A stretch of 64,000 nt of DNA from Avena insularis (GCA_023614405.1 CM042696.1:336093211-336157210), one strand, 5' to 3'; numbered from the stretch's first letter, positions 1 to 12,383 are shown. The notes: generated by a model from the letters alone, not told the origin. Numbers and translations: made by a program.

Positions 1-1
1 C

Positions 2-1069
2 AAAAACTTTGGATTTATACAAACTTATGGAGAAGCTTGTATTTACAAGAAAGTGAGTGGGAGCTCTATAGCATTCCTAGTACTATATGTAGATGACATA
101 TGGTTGATTGGGAATGATATATAACTTCTTAATAGTGTCAAAGCTTATTTGAATAATAGTTTTTCGATGAAGGATCTTGGCGAAGCGGCATATATTCTAG
201 GCATCAAGATTTATAGAGATAGATCAAGACGCCTAATAGCGCTTTCACAAAGTACATACTTGGACAAAGTTCTAAAGAAGTTTAGAATGGAAGAGAGCAA
301 GAAAGGGTTCGTGCCCATGTTGTCAGGTAAGACCTTGAGTAAGACTCAAAGTCCAGCTACGGCAGAAGATAGAGAGAAAATGAATAATATTCCCTATGCC
401 TCAGCCATAGGTTCTATCATGTATGCCATGCTGTGTACAAGACCAGATATAACACATGTTGTTAGTTTGACTAGCAGATATCAAAGTGATCCTGGAATGG
501 AGCACTAGACAACGGTCAAGAATATCCTAAAGTACCTAAATAGGACTAAGGATATGGTTCTTTCTTATGGAGGTGATGAACAGCTTGTTGTAAACAGTTA
601 CACTGATGCTAGTTGGAACATCGATCCAGATGACTCGAAATCATAGTCTGGATACGTATTTATTTTGAATGGTGTTGTAGTGAGCTGGAGGAGTGCCAAG
701 CAAAGCGTTGTGGCGAAATCTTCAACTGAATCGGAATACATAGCTGCTTCGGAGGCTGCACACGAAGCCATATGGATGAAGGAGTTCATTACTGAACTTT
801 GCGTGGTTCCTAGTGCGTTGGACCCGATGGCCATCTACTGTGACAACATAGGTGCCATAGCTAATGCACAGGAGCCAAGGTCACATAGCAAGCTGAAGCA
901 CATCAAGCTACATTTCCATGCTATTCGCGAGTATGTCCAAGATGGTGACATAAAGATTTGCAAAGTACACACTAATCTGAATGTGGTAGATCCGTTGACT
1001 AAACCTCTCCCTAGAGCAAAGCATGACCAACACCAGAACGCCATGGGTGTTAGGTATATTACCATGTAA
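2..1069 (+). pseudogene. Ty1/copia pol 3' end: reverse transcriptase C-terminus plus RNase H
   Basis: One reading frame runs from base 2 to the TAA at 1069 and is broken only by in-frame stops near 122, 506 and 644. The YVDD catalytic box of copia reverse transcriptase lies near 87-98, followed by the conserved DLGEAAYILGIKI region. The RNase H part (from about 600) shows a TDASW motif, SSTESEY and a YCDN motif, the expected acidic catalytic residues, and ends in a GVRYITM tail. In this family the domain copies element RNA into DNA and degrades the RNA strand in the virus-like particle. The 5' part of the element lies outside the window. The polypurine tract and 3' LTR follow at once. The stops mean no functional product. 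Assignment to copia is firm; BARE/Angela-like is inferred from LTR resemblance. Confidence 0.93.
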
Positions 1070-1102
1070 TCTAGATTATTGACTCTAGTGCAAGTGGGAG
1101 AC

Positions 1103-2760
1103 TGTTGGAGATATGCCCAAGAGGCAATAATAAAAGTGGTTATTATTATATCTTTGTGTTTATGATGAATGTTTGCATCCCATGCTATAATTGTATTATA
1201 AGGAAACACAAATACATGTGTGTTTTGTAGACATAAAAGAGTCCCTAGTAAGCCTCTTGTTGAACTAGCTTCTTGATTAATAGATGATCATGGTTTCCTG
1301 ATCATGGACATTGGATGTCATTAATAACAATGTTATATCATTAGGAGAATGATGTGATGGACACACACACCCATAGTAAGTGTAGCATAAGATCAAGTAA
1401 TTAAGTTCGTATTGCTACAAGCTTTCAAATGCATAGTAACCTAATCCTTCGACCATGAGGTCATGTTAATCACCATCACCGGATGGGTACTTTGATGACA
1501 TCAAACACCGCTTCGTAACTAGGTGGTTATAAAGGTGTCATTGGGTATTCTGAAAGTATGTGTTGAAGCGCATGGACCAAGATTGGGATTTGTCCATCCA
1601 TATGACGGATAGATATGCTCTGGGCCCTCTTGGTGGAATGTCATCTAGTTAGCTTGCAAGCATGTGACTAGGTCACAAGGGATGACATATCATGGAGAGT
1701 ACTTATCAGTAACGAGGTGGAACTAGGTATGGAGATACCGACGATCAAACCTCTGATAAGTAGAGTATCGCATGACAAAGGGAATTGGTTCCGTATGTTA
1801 ATGGTTCTATCGATCACGAAGTCATCGTTGAGTATGTGGGAGCCGTTATGGATCTCCAGATCGCGCTGATGGTTATTGATCAGAGAGGTGTATCCATCAT
1901 GTCTGCATATTCACGAACCGTAGGGTGACACACTTAAGGTTCGATCCTGTTTAGGTAGATATGGAATATGCGTTGGAGACCGAATGTAGTTCGGAGTCTC
2001 AGATTGGATCTGGGACATCACGAGGAAATCCGGAATTGTCCGGAGAATAAGATTCATATAATGGAGATCATTTTCTAGGTTCGGAAATGTTCCGGAGTGT
2101 TTTTATGGGGATTCTAGAAGGTTTCGGAATGTTCCGGAAAGTTCCAGAAGGTTCCGTGGACTTTACTTGAAAACCAAGAAAGGAAAGGGAAAGACTTGGG
2201 GGGGGGGAGGAAACTCCCTCCCCCCTCTCCCTTGTGCGCCGGCCTAGGAGGTGGGCCTAGGGGTGGGAACCCTAGGCCGCACCCCTCCCTCTATATATAG
2301 AGGGGTGGAGGCGCCACCCCCCTTGCCCCTCCACTCTTTGCCCTAGTCGCCTCTCTCCTCCTCCTTCACTCTGCCCAGGCTTAGGCAAAGCCCTGCAGAA
2401 TTCTCTAATCCACCACCACCACCACGCCGTCGTGCTGCTGGGATTCCCTGTGGAGAGATCGACTACCTCCGCTGCTCGCTGGAACAGGGAGAGGAAGGTC
2501 TGCATCGACTCCACACGTGTGACCGACTGCGGAAGCGCTGCCGGAACGATCGTCCACTCGATCTTGAGATCGGCAAGTGATCGTCTACATCAACCACGAG
2601 ATCCGATCTCGCACAAGGCTTTCGGATCTACAAGGGTTAGTACAGATCTATCTCGTTGCACATGTCTAATAGATTAGATCTTGGCTTTTATCTAGATTAG
2701 ATCTGGGTTTTGTTTGTTCTTGTAGTAGAAAATTTTGTTTTCCATGCTACGAACCCATCA
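1103..2760 (+). mobile_element. 3' LTR of the copia element (BARE/Angela-like)
   Basis: The LTR starts TGTTGGAGATATGCCC directly after the purine-rich tract CAAGTGGGAGAC (1091-1102) and ends ...GAACCCATCA at 2760, about 1.66 kb. The start resembles the BARE-1/Angela LTRs of pooid grasses. A TATA box lies at 2291-2299, followed by a CT-rich leader typical of U3/R. GAACC (2761-2765) would be the right target duplication; the left LTR is outside the window, so this is unproven. Its host sequence is the 3' untranslated part of a gypsy element. Confidence 0.88.
2291..2299 (+). promoter_or_regulatory. TATA box of the copia LTR
   Basis: CTATATATAG sits between a GC-rich U3 end and a pyrimidine-rich stretch, as in BARE-type LTR promoters. 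Transcription would start some 30 bp downstream. Confidence 0.6.
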
Positions 2761-3011
2761 GAACCGAAGAGGGTGCCATCAATGCAGGCTACCGCGGATG
2801 CCAAGGCATGGCCCTACAGTCCCAAAACCACTTGAGTGTGTAGGCACGTGCACATCAATTATGCAGGATGGGAACGCATACCTTCCAGTCATGTCGCGCT
2901 CCCTGCGATGTGGACTGGGCCGACACGCTATTGAAGGGCGAAGCCCGACAACGACCTCTTCATAGAACCACGACCAGCATTGCAAGTTGCCGGCCCTTGC
3001 CCGGGGGCTTC
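2761..3011 (+). mobile_element. Remnant 3' internal region of a gypsy element, with PPT
   Basis: About 250 bp lie between the copia LTR and the next LTR and contain no coding domain I recognise. The last bases, GCCCGGGGGCTTC, form a polypurine tract of the type that precedes TGTCGG-starting gypsy LTRs in grasses. The copia element appears to have inserted just upstream of this tract. Confidence 0.6.
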
Positions 3012-4193
3012 TGTCGGTGTAATGAGAATGGGGGTCCCTCGCATTGTGCCATAACGCATGGGCCAGGACCCACCAGTCAAGGGCATCGCAAGGATGCAAG
3101 GACCATGTGCTCCATTAAGGTATGGACTTGGCATGATGAGCCTATGGAGACTAAATGCCATCTATGATGTAGATGCCTATGGATGAGACGAACTCTACAC
3201 GACGAGCCTCGATCCGCAGCCGGGCGCGGACAAGGAGGAAAAGACAACAACACACGCGAGGAGATCCGACCCCTCCTTCCAGGGGATGCCCGGAAGGAGG
3301 GTAAAGGCATGATTGGGGATAGCGAAGCCAAGGAGCAGCCTTGACTGAGCCCTGGAAGGACCATGGGAACGCTTCTCGTGGGACAGGTGTGGCCCGGGAA
3401 CCGGAGTCAACTGAGCCTGACAAGACATGTCAGGCTCGGCCTTGGGAACTGGTGACGCACCAGCGCCGCTGGACACCATCATGGCGCTGCAGTCCAATAC
3501 AGCGCACCACTGACAAGAGTGAAAACTCGGAGCTCGAGCTGTCATTCAGCCATCAAGTGCACTTGGGCATCGCCCTTGTCCATCCATTGGCCACAGGCAC
3601 CGCCCATCTGCCTGAATACCACGTGGCAAACCGTGATTGAGCTCGGGAATGCCCCTCGCGGTGCTCCATGCTAGCCCTTGTAGTGACCCCTTGGTGTATA
3701 AAAGGAGGCACTTGGTCGTAGGAATAGAGGGGAGGGGTTTTTCAGAGTCAAAAGGGTTCGAGGAGGAGAGTTCTCAGCGATCAAAGAGTGAGAGAGCTGA
3801 GAGATCAAAGGTTTAGAGAGCTTGTGAAGAGAAGATAGATAGAGATAGAGTTGATATCCTCCTCTGCGCCGAAGAGAAGGAAGAGAGGTAGAAAAGTGAG
3901 AGAAGGAAGAAATAGGAAGCCCGAGAAGTGTAGAAGCTAGAGAGAAAGCGGCTCCCTGACACCATAGAGATCATCTTCTTGTACCTCGATCCACCCAGAT
4001 AATCCACAAAAGCAGGACGTAGGGTTGTTAGCCAAAGGGAGGCCCAAACCTAGGTAAAAAATGACTATGTGGGTTGTGTGCTCATATCAGCAAGTTACTT
4101 CCTCAACGTTGAGGCCGGAACGCCTTCATGCCCACTACCGAACAAATAGGGGGTGCCAACCATCCTTGATGTCAGCGTAGGCGAGACGCGACA
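3012..4193 (+). mobile_element. Gypsy-type 3' LTR (TGTCGGTG...CGCGACA)
   Basis: The LTR begins TGTCGGTG after a purine tract and probably ends at CGCGACA, which is roughly complementary to the start; about 1.18 kb. A TATAAAAG box lies at 3697-3704, followed by a purine-rich (GAGAGA) leader. The next bases AGTTT may be a target duplication, but no second LTR is in view. The right boundary is less certain than the left. The LTR appears to sit inside the CACTA element on its right. Confidence 0.65.
3697..3704 (+). promoter_or_regulatory. TATA box of the gypsy LTR
   Basis: TATAAAAG with a GC-rich upstream flank and a GA-rich transcribed leader, in the middle of the LTR as expected for U3. Confidence 0.6.
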
Positions 4194-4689
4194 AGTTTCA
4201 AAGTTCTAAGGGAGCACTATGCGAAACTTCCTATCCATACACGAGGTGTAACCACACATGACACACGTCGAATCCCCACACTACATATATGACCATCTTA
4301 ACTTAGCATCGCATTTCATAAACATTAAACATTCTAAAGTATAGCAAGATAGCACAATATATAAGTAGCACACTAAGTAAACATATTTTAAACATTCTAA
4401 AGTCTAGCAATATATACTACGATAAGTCGTATGATCAACTATATAAGAAACATCCTAAGGCTCTACTCTGAGTCGGTGAAACCATTGGGGATGCTGGAGT
4501 CGAAGTCCAAGTTTGACGAGTGCAAAGGAGACGTCAGCTTAGTGGTAAAGTCGCCTGGGCTGAACCCATAGTACGACGGATGGTGGCACTGGGTGGAGGG
4601 GACCATGCTATTGGTCCTAGAGAGGCCGGCCTCCAGGAGCACGGTGGAGGATACCGTGCCGAAGACCTGGCTGGTGGTGGAGGACCCAT

Positions 4690-5092
4690 ACCGAAGGAAT
4701 AGCTCATGATGGAGGATCCCCTGCCAAGGACTTGAATTTATAGGTCATCACCTCGGGATTGTCGAGGAACAGCCTCAACGCGGGATCTAACTCCACCTGC
4801 TAGCGCTCCCTCTGCTACTTCTCCGCCTGATGGTGTTGTATCTCCTGCGCCTTCGTGCAGAACATCATACCCATGGGCCCATTGAGATGTTCCCTCGCTC
4901 GATCCTACTCAAAGTTTAGTCAGGCGTACGATCCCAAGTGTTGAACCGCCGCATAGTCATAAGCGCGTGTGGCCAGGTTAGGGTACCTCCATGTACCAAG
5001 ATAGTAATTGGTACGGTCAATGATGTTTGAGCCCCCCACACCGGGGTCTTCATGTGTTTCTTGTGAATGTCATAGTACTTCGTCTCTGACAT
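4690..5092 (-). pseudogene. AP2/ERF-like DNA-binding domain fragment (broken) inside CACTA element
   Basis: On the minus strand a frame starts with ATG at 5092 (MSETKYYDIHKK...) and shifts frame near 5030. It then reads NYYLGTW, TRAYDYAAVQHLG and, after a stop, LNFE. This follows the AP2/ERF core in order: Y-R-G-like start, WLGT strand, the RAYDxAA helix and the closing LNF. A Glu/Gln-rich tail with more stops follows to about 4690. AP2 domains bind GCC-box-type DNA in plant transcription factors. The frameshift and stops make it a pseudogene, probably a host fragment captured by the transposon. The domain call rests on motif order only. Confidence 0.55.
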
Positions 5093-5224
5093 TATACTAG
5101 CTAATTAACAACATTCAATACAAGTGTTAACTACATGAATATGTAACAATTAATACAAGTACTAACTATATGAATATGTAACAATTAATACAAGTGTCAA
5201 CCAACCATATGAACATGTAATATT

Positions 5225-5560
5225 TAATACAACTTTTAACTAGCAATTTGTCTAACATCTTTATCTAAATATATTATCTAACATTTTTTATCTAAAATAT
5301 ATCTAAAATCTATATCTAAAATTATATATCATTTCTATCTAGAACTTCTATCAAAAATTGCTATCTATATTTTCTATCTACAATTTCTATCTAAAATTGG
5401 CATCTAAAATTTCTATCTACAATTTCAAAAATTTGCATCTAAAATTTCTATCTACAATTTCTATCTACAATTTGCATATACAATTTCTATTTAACATTTG
5501 CATCTAAAATTTACATCAAAATTTCTATCTAAAATCATCTACAAGTTTTATCTAAGTAAA
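5225..5560. repeat. Degenerate AT-rich tandem repeat
   Basis: About 20 imperfect copies of a 12-16 bp unit of the form ATCTAAAATTTCTATCTACA fill the stretch, with variants TTTGCATC and TTTCTATC. It lies between the AP2-like fragment and the GA-rich stretch of the CACTA element. No coding capacity. Confidence 0.75.
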
Positions 5561-5894
5561 TAAAAAGGAGAGGGGCGGAAGGTGGCTCACCAAGACAGCG
5601 ATCGACGGAGGGGGAGAGGCAGCGACTGACTTAGAGGGGAGAATTGATGACAGATGCGGGAGGCAACCAGCAGAGGGGAGAGAGGCGGCGATAGATGCGG
5701 GTGAAGAGGTCGAAGCAGATCAGAGGGTGCATGGGCACGGGCGTAGAGAGGGGAGTGGCGGCACAGAGGGGGAGAGGCACATCGGTGTAGGGGAAATCAA
5801 GGCAGTGGATGCGGTGCAAGAGAACGAGTAAGAAAGTGGGGGTGTGCAAGAGAGAGCAAGAGGGCTGGTGGTGGCGCAAGTGCGACGATGGTGT

Positions 5895-6168
5895 ATTTTT
5901 AGCCGTGGCATTCACACATGTCAAACGCCACCATTACAGTGTGCACAAGTGCCTTTTTATTCTAAACACCACGACTGCGTTTTCCCCGACTACATCCATG
6001 AGACCCATTTTCTAGTGGCATTTACATATTTTGGGACACCACCACTAGGTTTTAGTGGCGACGTTTTGTATTATATGAACACTATTATTATTTTGCCTAG
6101 TAGTGGTGGCGTGTTATTTTTTGCGCACCACTAGCAAAATGGCTGCTACAAGGGTTTTCGTACTAGTG
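5895..6168. repeat. CACTA subterminal repeats and terminal inverted repeat
   Basis: Short motifs recur in both orientations: GTGGCATT, CGCCACCA, AGTGGCATT, CACCACTAGG, AGTGGCGACG, GTGGTGGCG, CACCACTAGC. They end in the terminal bases TACTAGTG. Such arrays are the binding sites of the CACTA-family transposase accessory protein. Confidence 0.7.
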
Positions 6169-6566
6169 TATAGTACTTAACCACGATATGACAATCATGA
6201 TAGGTATAAAACTTGACTGGTACATTGGTATCACGGTCAAGGGCTCTTAAGAGTTGATGTAACTAGTCCGTATAGCCCCATGATATTCATCTAAACTCTC
6301 ATCTTGTATCCAAACTGTATTCTTTGAAGGCTTTAGTGCCATCCTAGTTGTAAGTAAGAAATTTATAGTTAATAATAATGCATCATAATAAATAATTATC
6401 ACATTAAAGAGATGACTATATTATTCTCAAGTGACTAATCATCACATTTCTAGAGAACTCTTTACCATTGCTCCTAGAGTCCTACAAGATATATCCCTAT
6501 ACTAGATTTCCAACCTAAGGTCAGAGCAATGGCCATAATACTTCTGTGAACTCTGATACCAGCTAA
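6169..6566 (-). mobile_element. 5' internal leader of a minus-strand gypsy element, with PBS
   Basis: On the minus strand TGGTATCAGAG (6551-6561) matches the initiator Met-tRNA primer site and lies 5 bp from the LTR end at 6567. The remaining bases down to the CACTA terminus are leader without a recognised gene. The rest of the internal region is not seen to the left; the CACTA element appears to cut it. Confidence 0.65.
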
Positions 6567-8172
6567 TGTGAACCAGCATACCACTACATGTTGCAGTACA
6601 CAAGTCATTGCCATAATACTTCTAGCAGCCTTGTTCTGCAAATAGTACATACAAGATTAATATTACAAACTAAAAGAGGTGTTCACAACGAGGTCCTCCT
6701 CACACGAGGATACCTGAGAAACTTGACTTATTGCGGCTACAACTTAAAAACGATAATAAAAATACTAATTTAGAATTTGGGAGCTCAACAACTTATTTTA
6801 ATTAATGTTTTATGCTGACCGACTCAACCAAGATACTACTACAACTATAGACAACTACTTTGATTCTTCCTCTCTAGCTCCATAGCAGATAATATAGTCT
6901 ATGCCCTCTACTCCTCCGAAGATATCTAGCTCCATGAATAAGACCTCATCTTAACCATCAATAGCATTCAGTATAGCGTCCTCCCGATCTTTAGAGTCTA
7001 AGTAGTGGATCAAAGGAAAAGGTGAGTAACAACATTACCTAGCAAGTTCATTTTCGAATGGTGGGAAGTTTGATGCACTAGCTATAACTATAGACCATAG
7101 GTCATAATATTAATATAGTTTTTGTAAACATTTTTTGAAATAGTTTGTTTTATTAAGAAAACTATGTCTGTTAGCCTTCAAAGGTTTACTAGAGCTTTAT
7201 GGAGCTCCTTTCCTCCCGTGTTGGCAGGTCCTTCCCGGAACATGGAGTAACATGTCACAATATTATACACTCTTTAGAGGTCCATTGCTTTACCCATAAG
7301 AGATCAAAGCTTTGTTCCACAACCGGACATACCTTCCCATCCACACTCTCTCTGGTGTGGGGCCTAGTCAATGATCCAAGCCATTAACTGCTCTTCTCTG
7401 TGACCCTGCACGACCTCCCTTTTCTTTAAACAGAAGTTGCCCTGGTAGCCCTCATCAAAATGGCAGAACCTACCTATGATAGCCTCTTCTAGACCCTAAT
7501 AGATAACAATACCATGGAACATTATGAGGTCACACCCATGTGCATGTAGTCCCAAGGATACATAGCTTACGGTACGGTCATCCATTAGAATACGAAAGGA
7601 AGTAGATCCAGATGACTTTCACATCCAATTTTAGATCTGATCATTAATGCGTAATATACGACGCTTGAAACAGTAGCGACATTTCTTATTAATCATAGAT
7701 GATACTTTCTCGTGCAATTGGAACCTCCACCAATCCATATATCATACCATGGTTCCATTGCCCGCCATAATAGATTATCACCACTCAGGCCAAGAACCAA
7801 TAAGTTATATTATTATAAAAATAATATTTTCTATATCCTTTTCGAATGAAGGTGATATCAATAATAGATTGTAGATTATTGATAAAGCATCTCATCAAAG
7901 GACATGAGAAAGTGATGGACTTTCCTTGAGACTGAGATGCAGTGAATTCGAACACTTCGACTTTTCCCTAGACTTCTATTTCTACAAAACACCATTATTG
8001 CCCAGTAAGGACAAATTTTAAAGAAGAAAGTAATGAATTTATGCATAATAATGTCATGTAATGTTTTATTTTGAGTTATTACCCCTTTTGTGTGTTTTAC
8101 CCAATTTTGGGTATTTATAGTATTTTTCTTATTTTATAAGTGAATAAAAGCATTTAAAAGCAATTAATATAA
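6567..8172 (-). mobile_element. Truncated gypsy LTR (family X), minus strand
   Basis: On the minus strand the LTR ends ...GGTATGCTGGTTCACA at 6567, beside the primer site. Segments at 7020-7400 and 7780-8110 match, in inverse orientation, the LTR sequence at 46000-46740 (shared stretch TGTGACATGTTACTCCATG), so this is a second copy of the same family. The upstream part of the LTR is missing because a Helitron starts at 8173. No gene is present; short ORFs here are chance. Confidence 0.6.
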
Positions 8173-8201
8173 CTAGAGCCCTCTTTGCACCCCCAAGGTG
8201 C
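8173..8201 (-). repeat. Helitron (i) 3' terminal hairpin and CTAG
   Basis: A perfect 5-bp stem with 5-nt loop lies 10 nt before the CTAG end (minus strand). Helitron transposase uses this hairpin as its terminator. Confidence 0.75.
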
Positions 8202-8764
8202 AGCAAAAAGACAAAAAGCATGACCATATAATCATGCTACATCTACGTGTAAGAGAAAATATCGAACCAAGCCCAAATGCGAAGAGCAGCAAGTGCTAAG
8301 CATAACAAGATGACAAGCACATAGATAAGAATAGAGCCATAAAGTTTGTCTGCCTGCACCCCCGAGGCATCCTGTTTGATGAGACAACTGCCTAGGGGCC
8401 TTACATCTGCGATAAGGTAGCATTATCACAATCGATGGTCTAGCTAGCTAATGGACGTCACAGTTTTTAAAGGAAAGGGGCATCCGCCCCGACGGTTTCA
8501 CACGTTTAAGCATTACATAGGTTATGAGATGACAAATTTGGTGAATAGGCGCCATATTTTTATTGCTGAATGCACACAAACGCTTTCTCATGAAGAAGTT
8601 CAACAATACAACAATGATAAATCATTTCTACTGCTCAATCACACTAACAGAAAAAAGAAAAAACGATACGATTTATCTTCAAGAGCCTTTGTCAGGATAG
8701 TCTACTACTCAATCGCACTAACAAGAAAAATACAAACTTTACAATTTTTCTTCAAGAGCCTTGG

Positions 8765-11700
8765 TGTAACGACCCAATTTTAGTTAATCTTATATTTAGG
8801 GTTGATTGTGCATTCATGAGCATCATCTTTTAAATTACAGGCAAAAGAAATAATGAAAACCCTAAACCCTAGCTATTTTTTCCCTCTCCCTAAAATGAAT
8901 CCAAAATGGTTTTGAATTTTGAAAACCCAAAATTGTTGGAGCCCAAACTGAATAAAAGGGCCCCACAGTATCTTATATATTTTATAAAACCTTATGGTAT
9001 TTTCAAATGATTCAAAACAGGGTTGTATTTTAATTACAAAAGAGATAAAGGAAAACAGATTTTTGAAAAGTTTTTAGAAATAAAATAGAGCCAGACCCAC
9101 AGCAGGCCAGCCCAACTTTCTCTCCTCTCCTCTATCTGTCGCTCGCGCAGTAGTAGCAGCCTGCCCCAGAACATTCGTCGCAGCCCGTTTGCAGCCCAAG
9201 TCGGCCCACCTGGCCTGGTACCCCTTCACCTGTTGTTGTCTTCGTCCCCGACGAGCGAAGCAGCTGCCTGGTGCATCTACCGCCGTCCGCCGTCACTGTG
9301 ATGCATGCCCCGCGCCACGATGCACGCCGCCGACGCCCTAGAGGTGGATAAGATTGCCACCGAGCCCTCTCTCTCCCCCTCTGATCTTATCGCCTCCCCG
9401 CGACCCCTCTCTCTCGTTCCCCATCAAATCCGAAACCCTAGCTCCGGCCAGAGCTCACCGTCGCCGCTGTATCCGGCCTGCCCTCGACCAGCTGTGGGTG
9501 CCATAGTGATCCCCTTGCTCTCCTTGTTCATCCTAGCCAAGCAATAGAGCCAGAGAAGCCCCAGACCGGGAGAATCGTGCCACCATGTCTGAAGTCCAGC
9601 CCCCGCATTCGTCGTTGATTCCAGCATCCTCCGACCTCGCCCTGCCTCGCCGACCGCCTCTTCACGCTCCCGGTGAGCTTGTGGTCCTTCTGGACCCCTC
9701 CACCCTCTTCCTCTCGCTCCGGTTACAGCTCGCGTGGAGCACTGCCTCTCGCCGCCATAGTTTGTGCTTGCCGGCGTAGCTTCGGTGACCACCCAGTAGC
9801 AGCACAGCCATATTTAGGTAGATCGTGATGTCCCGGTTCGAACAAGACCAACCGTGCGTGCTGGCTCGCCCCGTGCCGTCGCCGGTGACCACCGTTTGAC
9901 GTGGATACGACGGTGACCATGGGTCTCACGACCGCCACTGGCTTGCCGACGCGGGCCCGGGCCTGATCGATGACTCAGCTAGCTCAGGCTCGGGTGAGAA
10001 AAGAATAGATGCTCGCGCTGACGTCAGCCATGTGTCATGCTGACGCAATAAAAGGTTTTAATTGGTTTAATATTTTTGGAATTTGAGTAAATCTTATAAA
10101 TTCAATAACTAATTATTTATAAGTAAGAAAAATGTGTATAATATATCGAAATGTTCAAAAAATGAGATCTACACTTTAGCATCAACATCATGCATTGTTT
10201 AACAACTTTAACTACAAGTTTAATTAGAAGAATCAATTGAACCCCGCACGTGATTCCGAGGTCTCTCCTGTATTAGGGTTTGAACCTATCGGACGCCGCT
10301 TAAATTGCTAAGCATGCTTTAGGGTTTCATTTCAATACAATTTAACTTGTCATATCATCATCCTTGCTTGAGCATTGCATAGATGCCATGTGTTGATTGT
10401 TGTTTCCCTTTCTTTCCGGTGTTTTTCTTCCCGCTAGAATACGACACCGACTCCGAGATCGAAGACCAAGATCAACATCATTGAAGATCGACGAACAATA
10501 CTTGACCAACTGTAACCAAGTCAAGTACAAGGCTTCCAAAGATCTATATATGGGTATCAACAAACAAGGCAAGCATAGCCCCACACATAAAAGAATCCTA
10601 TGCTTTTGAAAGTATTTCATTCTTGCCATGATGCATACGATTCTCCTGTGATCTTTTATCGATATATAGAGTATCCCATATTTTGCATTACTCCCTTTGA
10701 GATTATATAACCTGATCCACTGCTCCTAGCATAACTAGGTTTGGCTTGTGTGCACTGCTAGAGCTTATCTATGTCTTGCTTAGCCATGCTTAATCGTCAG
10801 TGTTGGTTCATCCAGAAGATGTACCAAATGTAGAGAATCTAGTATGATAGGATAACGAGGTATACTGATGAGGTAAGATCAGTGGTACAGGTTAACCATG
10901 CTAAGGTTTGTATGGGAGGCCAAAGTGGGATGTGGTTTTTGTAGTCCCATGCTCGCTACTACTAGGACCCGAGTTCTTGCCTTTGGAATCGAGACGAGCG
11001 TACATCCACACGGGGCCTGAAAAACCTCACGAGTAAATAACTTGCCTAGTAGATTCCATGAGTCACATAGTTCATGCGTTCCATTTGACATATGCATTAT
11101 GGTTGTTCTCGAAGGCGGTGAAGGAGGTGCATTCATACAGGTAGGTAAGCATGGCCGAGGTTGGGGAGGTAGTTCCTCTGGGTAAACTAACCTCGACTCA
11201 CATCTCTAGGGACCGGCTTAGGGATTTGACCCGTTACGGCGGAACCCTCCGTAGGGCGTGACTCATGGTCTTGGCGAAAGCAAGGTAAAGGTCGTGTCTA
11301 ACCACCCTCTGCCGGCCTTCCAAGGAAGAGGGCTAATCATTGTGGCATTAAGAGTCGGTTGGTACGTGTGGGTAAAGTTGTACACCCTTGAAGGGTTAAA
11401 TCTGTTCGAAAATCCATGTTCACGGTTATGAACGCTTGGTGACCAAATTCTAAGATCATAGAGAACTTTAACCTAATGGTAATACTTGGCAGCTCAACGT
11501 GTGCTTAAGGATGCTTCCTCATGGGTACGAGGGGGTGATCCTAGTTGTGAGATGAGGATTACTTTGGTGGATATCAAGATGATGATCAATTCTTCGGAGA
11601 TGTCGCTCTCTTATCCCCTTTTAAAATACTCTGTTTAGACGAGCTTCTTCTCCCTCTTGTTTTATAAACAAAGATGGCTTTATGCAAAATAACCCCACCA

Positions 11701-12131
11701 GCCATAAGTCTTGCGGAATACACCCTGTAATCACCCTTGATTTGTTGATACTTTTGTAGAAGAATAAGTGTTCCCTTGAAGATGTGTTCCATACGACATC
11801 GACACTGACGAGTAGCTTGGGTTCCCGTCCGACAGCCTGGTATCTATGGGCTGGGACGTCATCGTTATGCTTCAGGCCTCTTAGGCCATTTGTTAAGTTT
11901 GCTATACTTAATAGCATAATTTTCCTTCCATTGTTTGATGTTTATGGTCAGTGACCTCTGATTGTAATATTTTGGTTCTTTGCTCAGTTATGAGCTTGCT
12001 GTAATAATTTTTGTGTCACAGGGGGTTACTGTTGTGTTACCGATTTCTCACTAGATATCCTCGAGCTCTAGGTTAAACTTATGTTAGGCTAAGGTCTGGA
12101 TTTGTTTAACCCTGATCCCAGGGGTGTCACA
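8765..12131 (+). mobile_element. Solo LTR (TGTAACGACCC...GGGGTGTCACA), gypsy type
   Basis: A single 3.37-kb LTR starts TGTAACGACCC and ends GGGGTGTCACA. It is flanked by CTTGG (8760-8764) and CTTGA (12132-12136), a target duplication with one mismatch. No internal region or second LTR is present, so it arose by recombination between two LTRs. Its layout is AT-rich start, CT/GC-rich promoter and leader zone around 9100-9950, then a mixed R/U5. It inserted into the 3' part of Helitron (i). The ORFs at 9305-9938 lie in the GC-rich leader and show no recognised domain. Confidence 0.8.
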
Positions 12132-12383
12132 CTTGATTAGGATAGTAGACTGGTACGGTTCCATATGTAGAGTCCTCTGAATTCCATTGTCAGGAGGCAG
12201 CAATTTAGCTTCAACATTGAAGAGAAGAAAGATAAAACATGGATAGCCCTACAGTGACCTATGATCTTCGATCTACGCGCCCGTGCGAAAACCTTTTCAT
12301 GTACCTATAGCCGGGAGAACACAGTCATAATCTGGCACTAGTTGTGATATAATCAAAAAGCAACAGACAAAGAAAGGATCCTA

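Larger units (their letters stand above)
4194..6168. mobile_element. CACTA (En/Spm) DNA transposon, right-hand part
   Basis: The right terminus is ...GTACTAGTG at 6168; its complement CACTAGTAC followed by GAAAACCC matches grass CACTA termini. Subterminal repeats (variants of AGTGGCG and CGCCACC in both orientations) crowd 5895-6140, as CACTA transposases require. Bases 6169-6171 (TAT) may be the 3-bp target duplication. The left terminus was not found; it should lie left of the window or beyond the nested LTRs. No TNP2 transposase domain was recognised, so this is probably a non-autonomous or internally rearranged copy. Inside are an AP2-like fragment and an AT-rich repetitive stretch; 4194-4450 is AT-rich with nothing recognised. 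Confidence 0.72.

Noticed and set aside
8451..8783. 110-codon ORF in the 3' part of Helitron (i)
   Set aside because: No recognisable domain, runs into the solo LTR start, Lys-rich by composition; chance ORF.
9305..9938. Several overlapping GC-rich ORFs
   Set aside because: They lie in the promoter/leader zone of a solo LTR, overlap on both strands and show no family motif.
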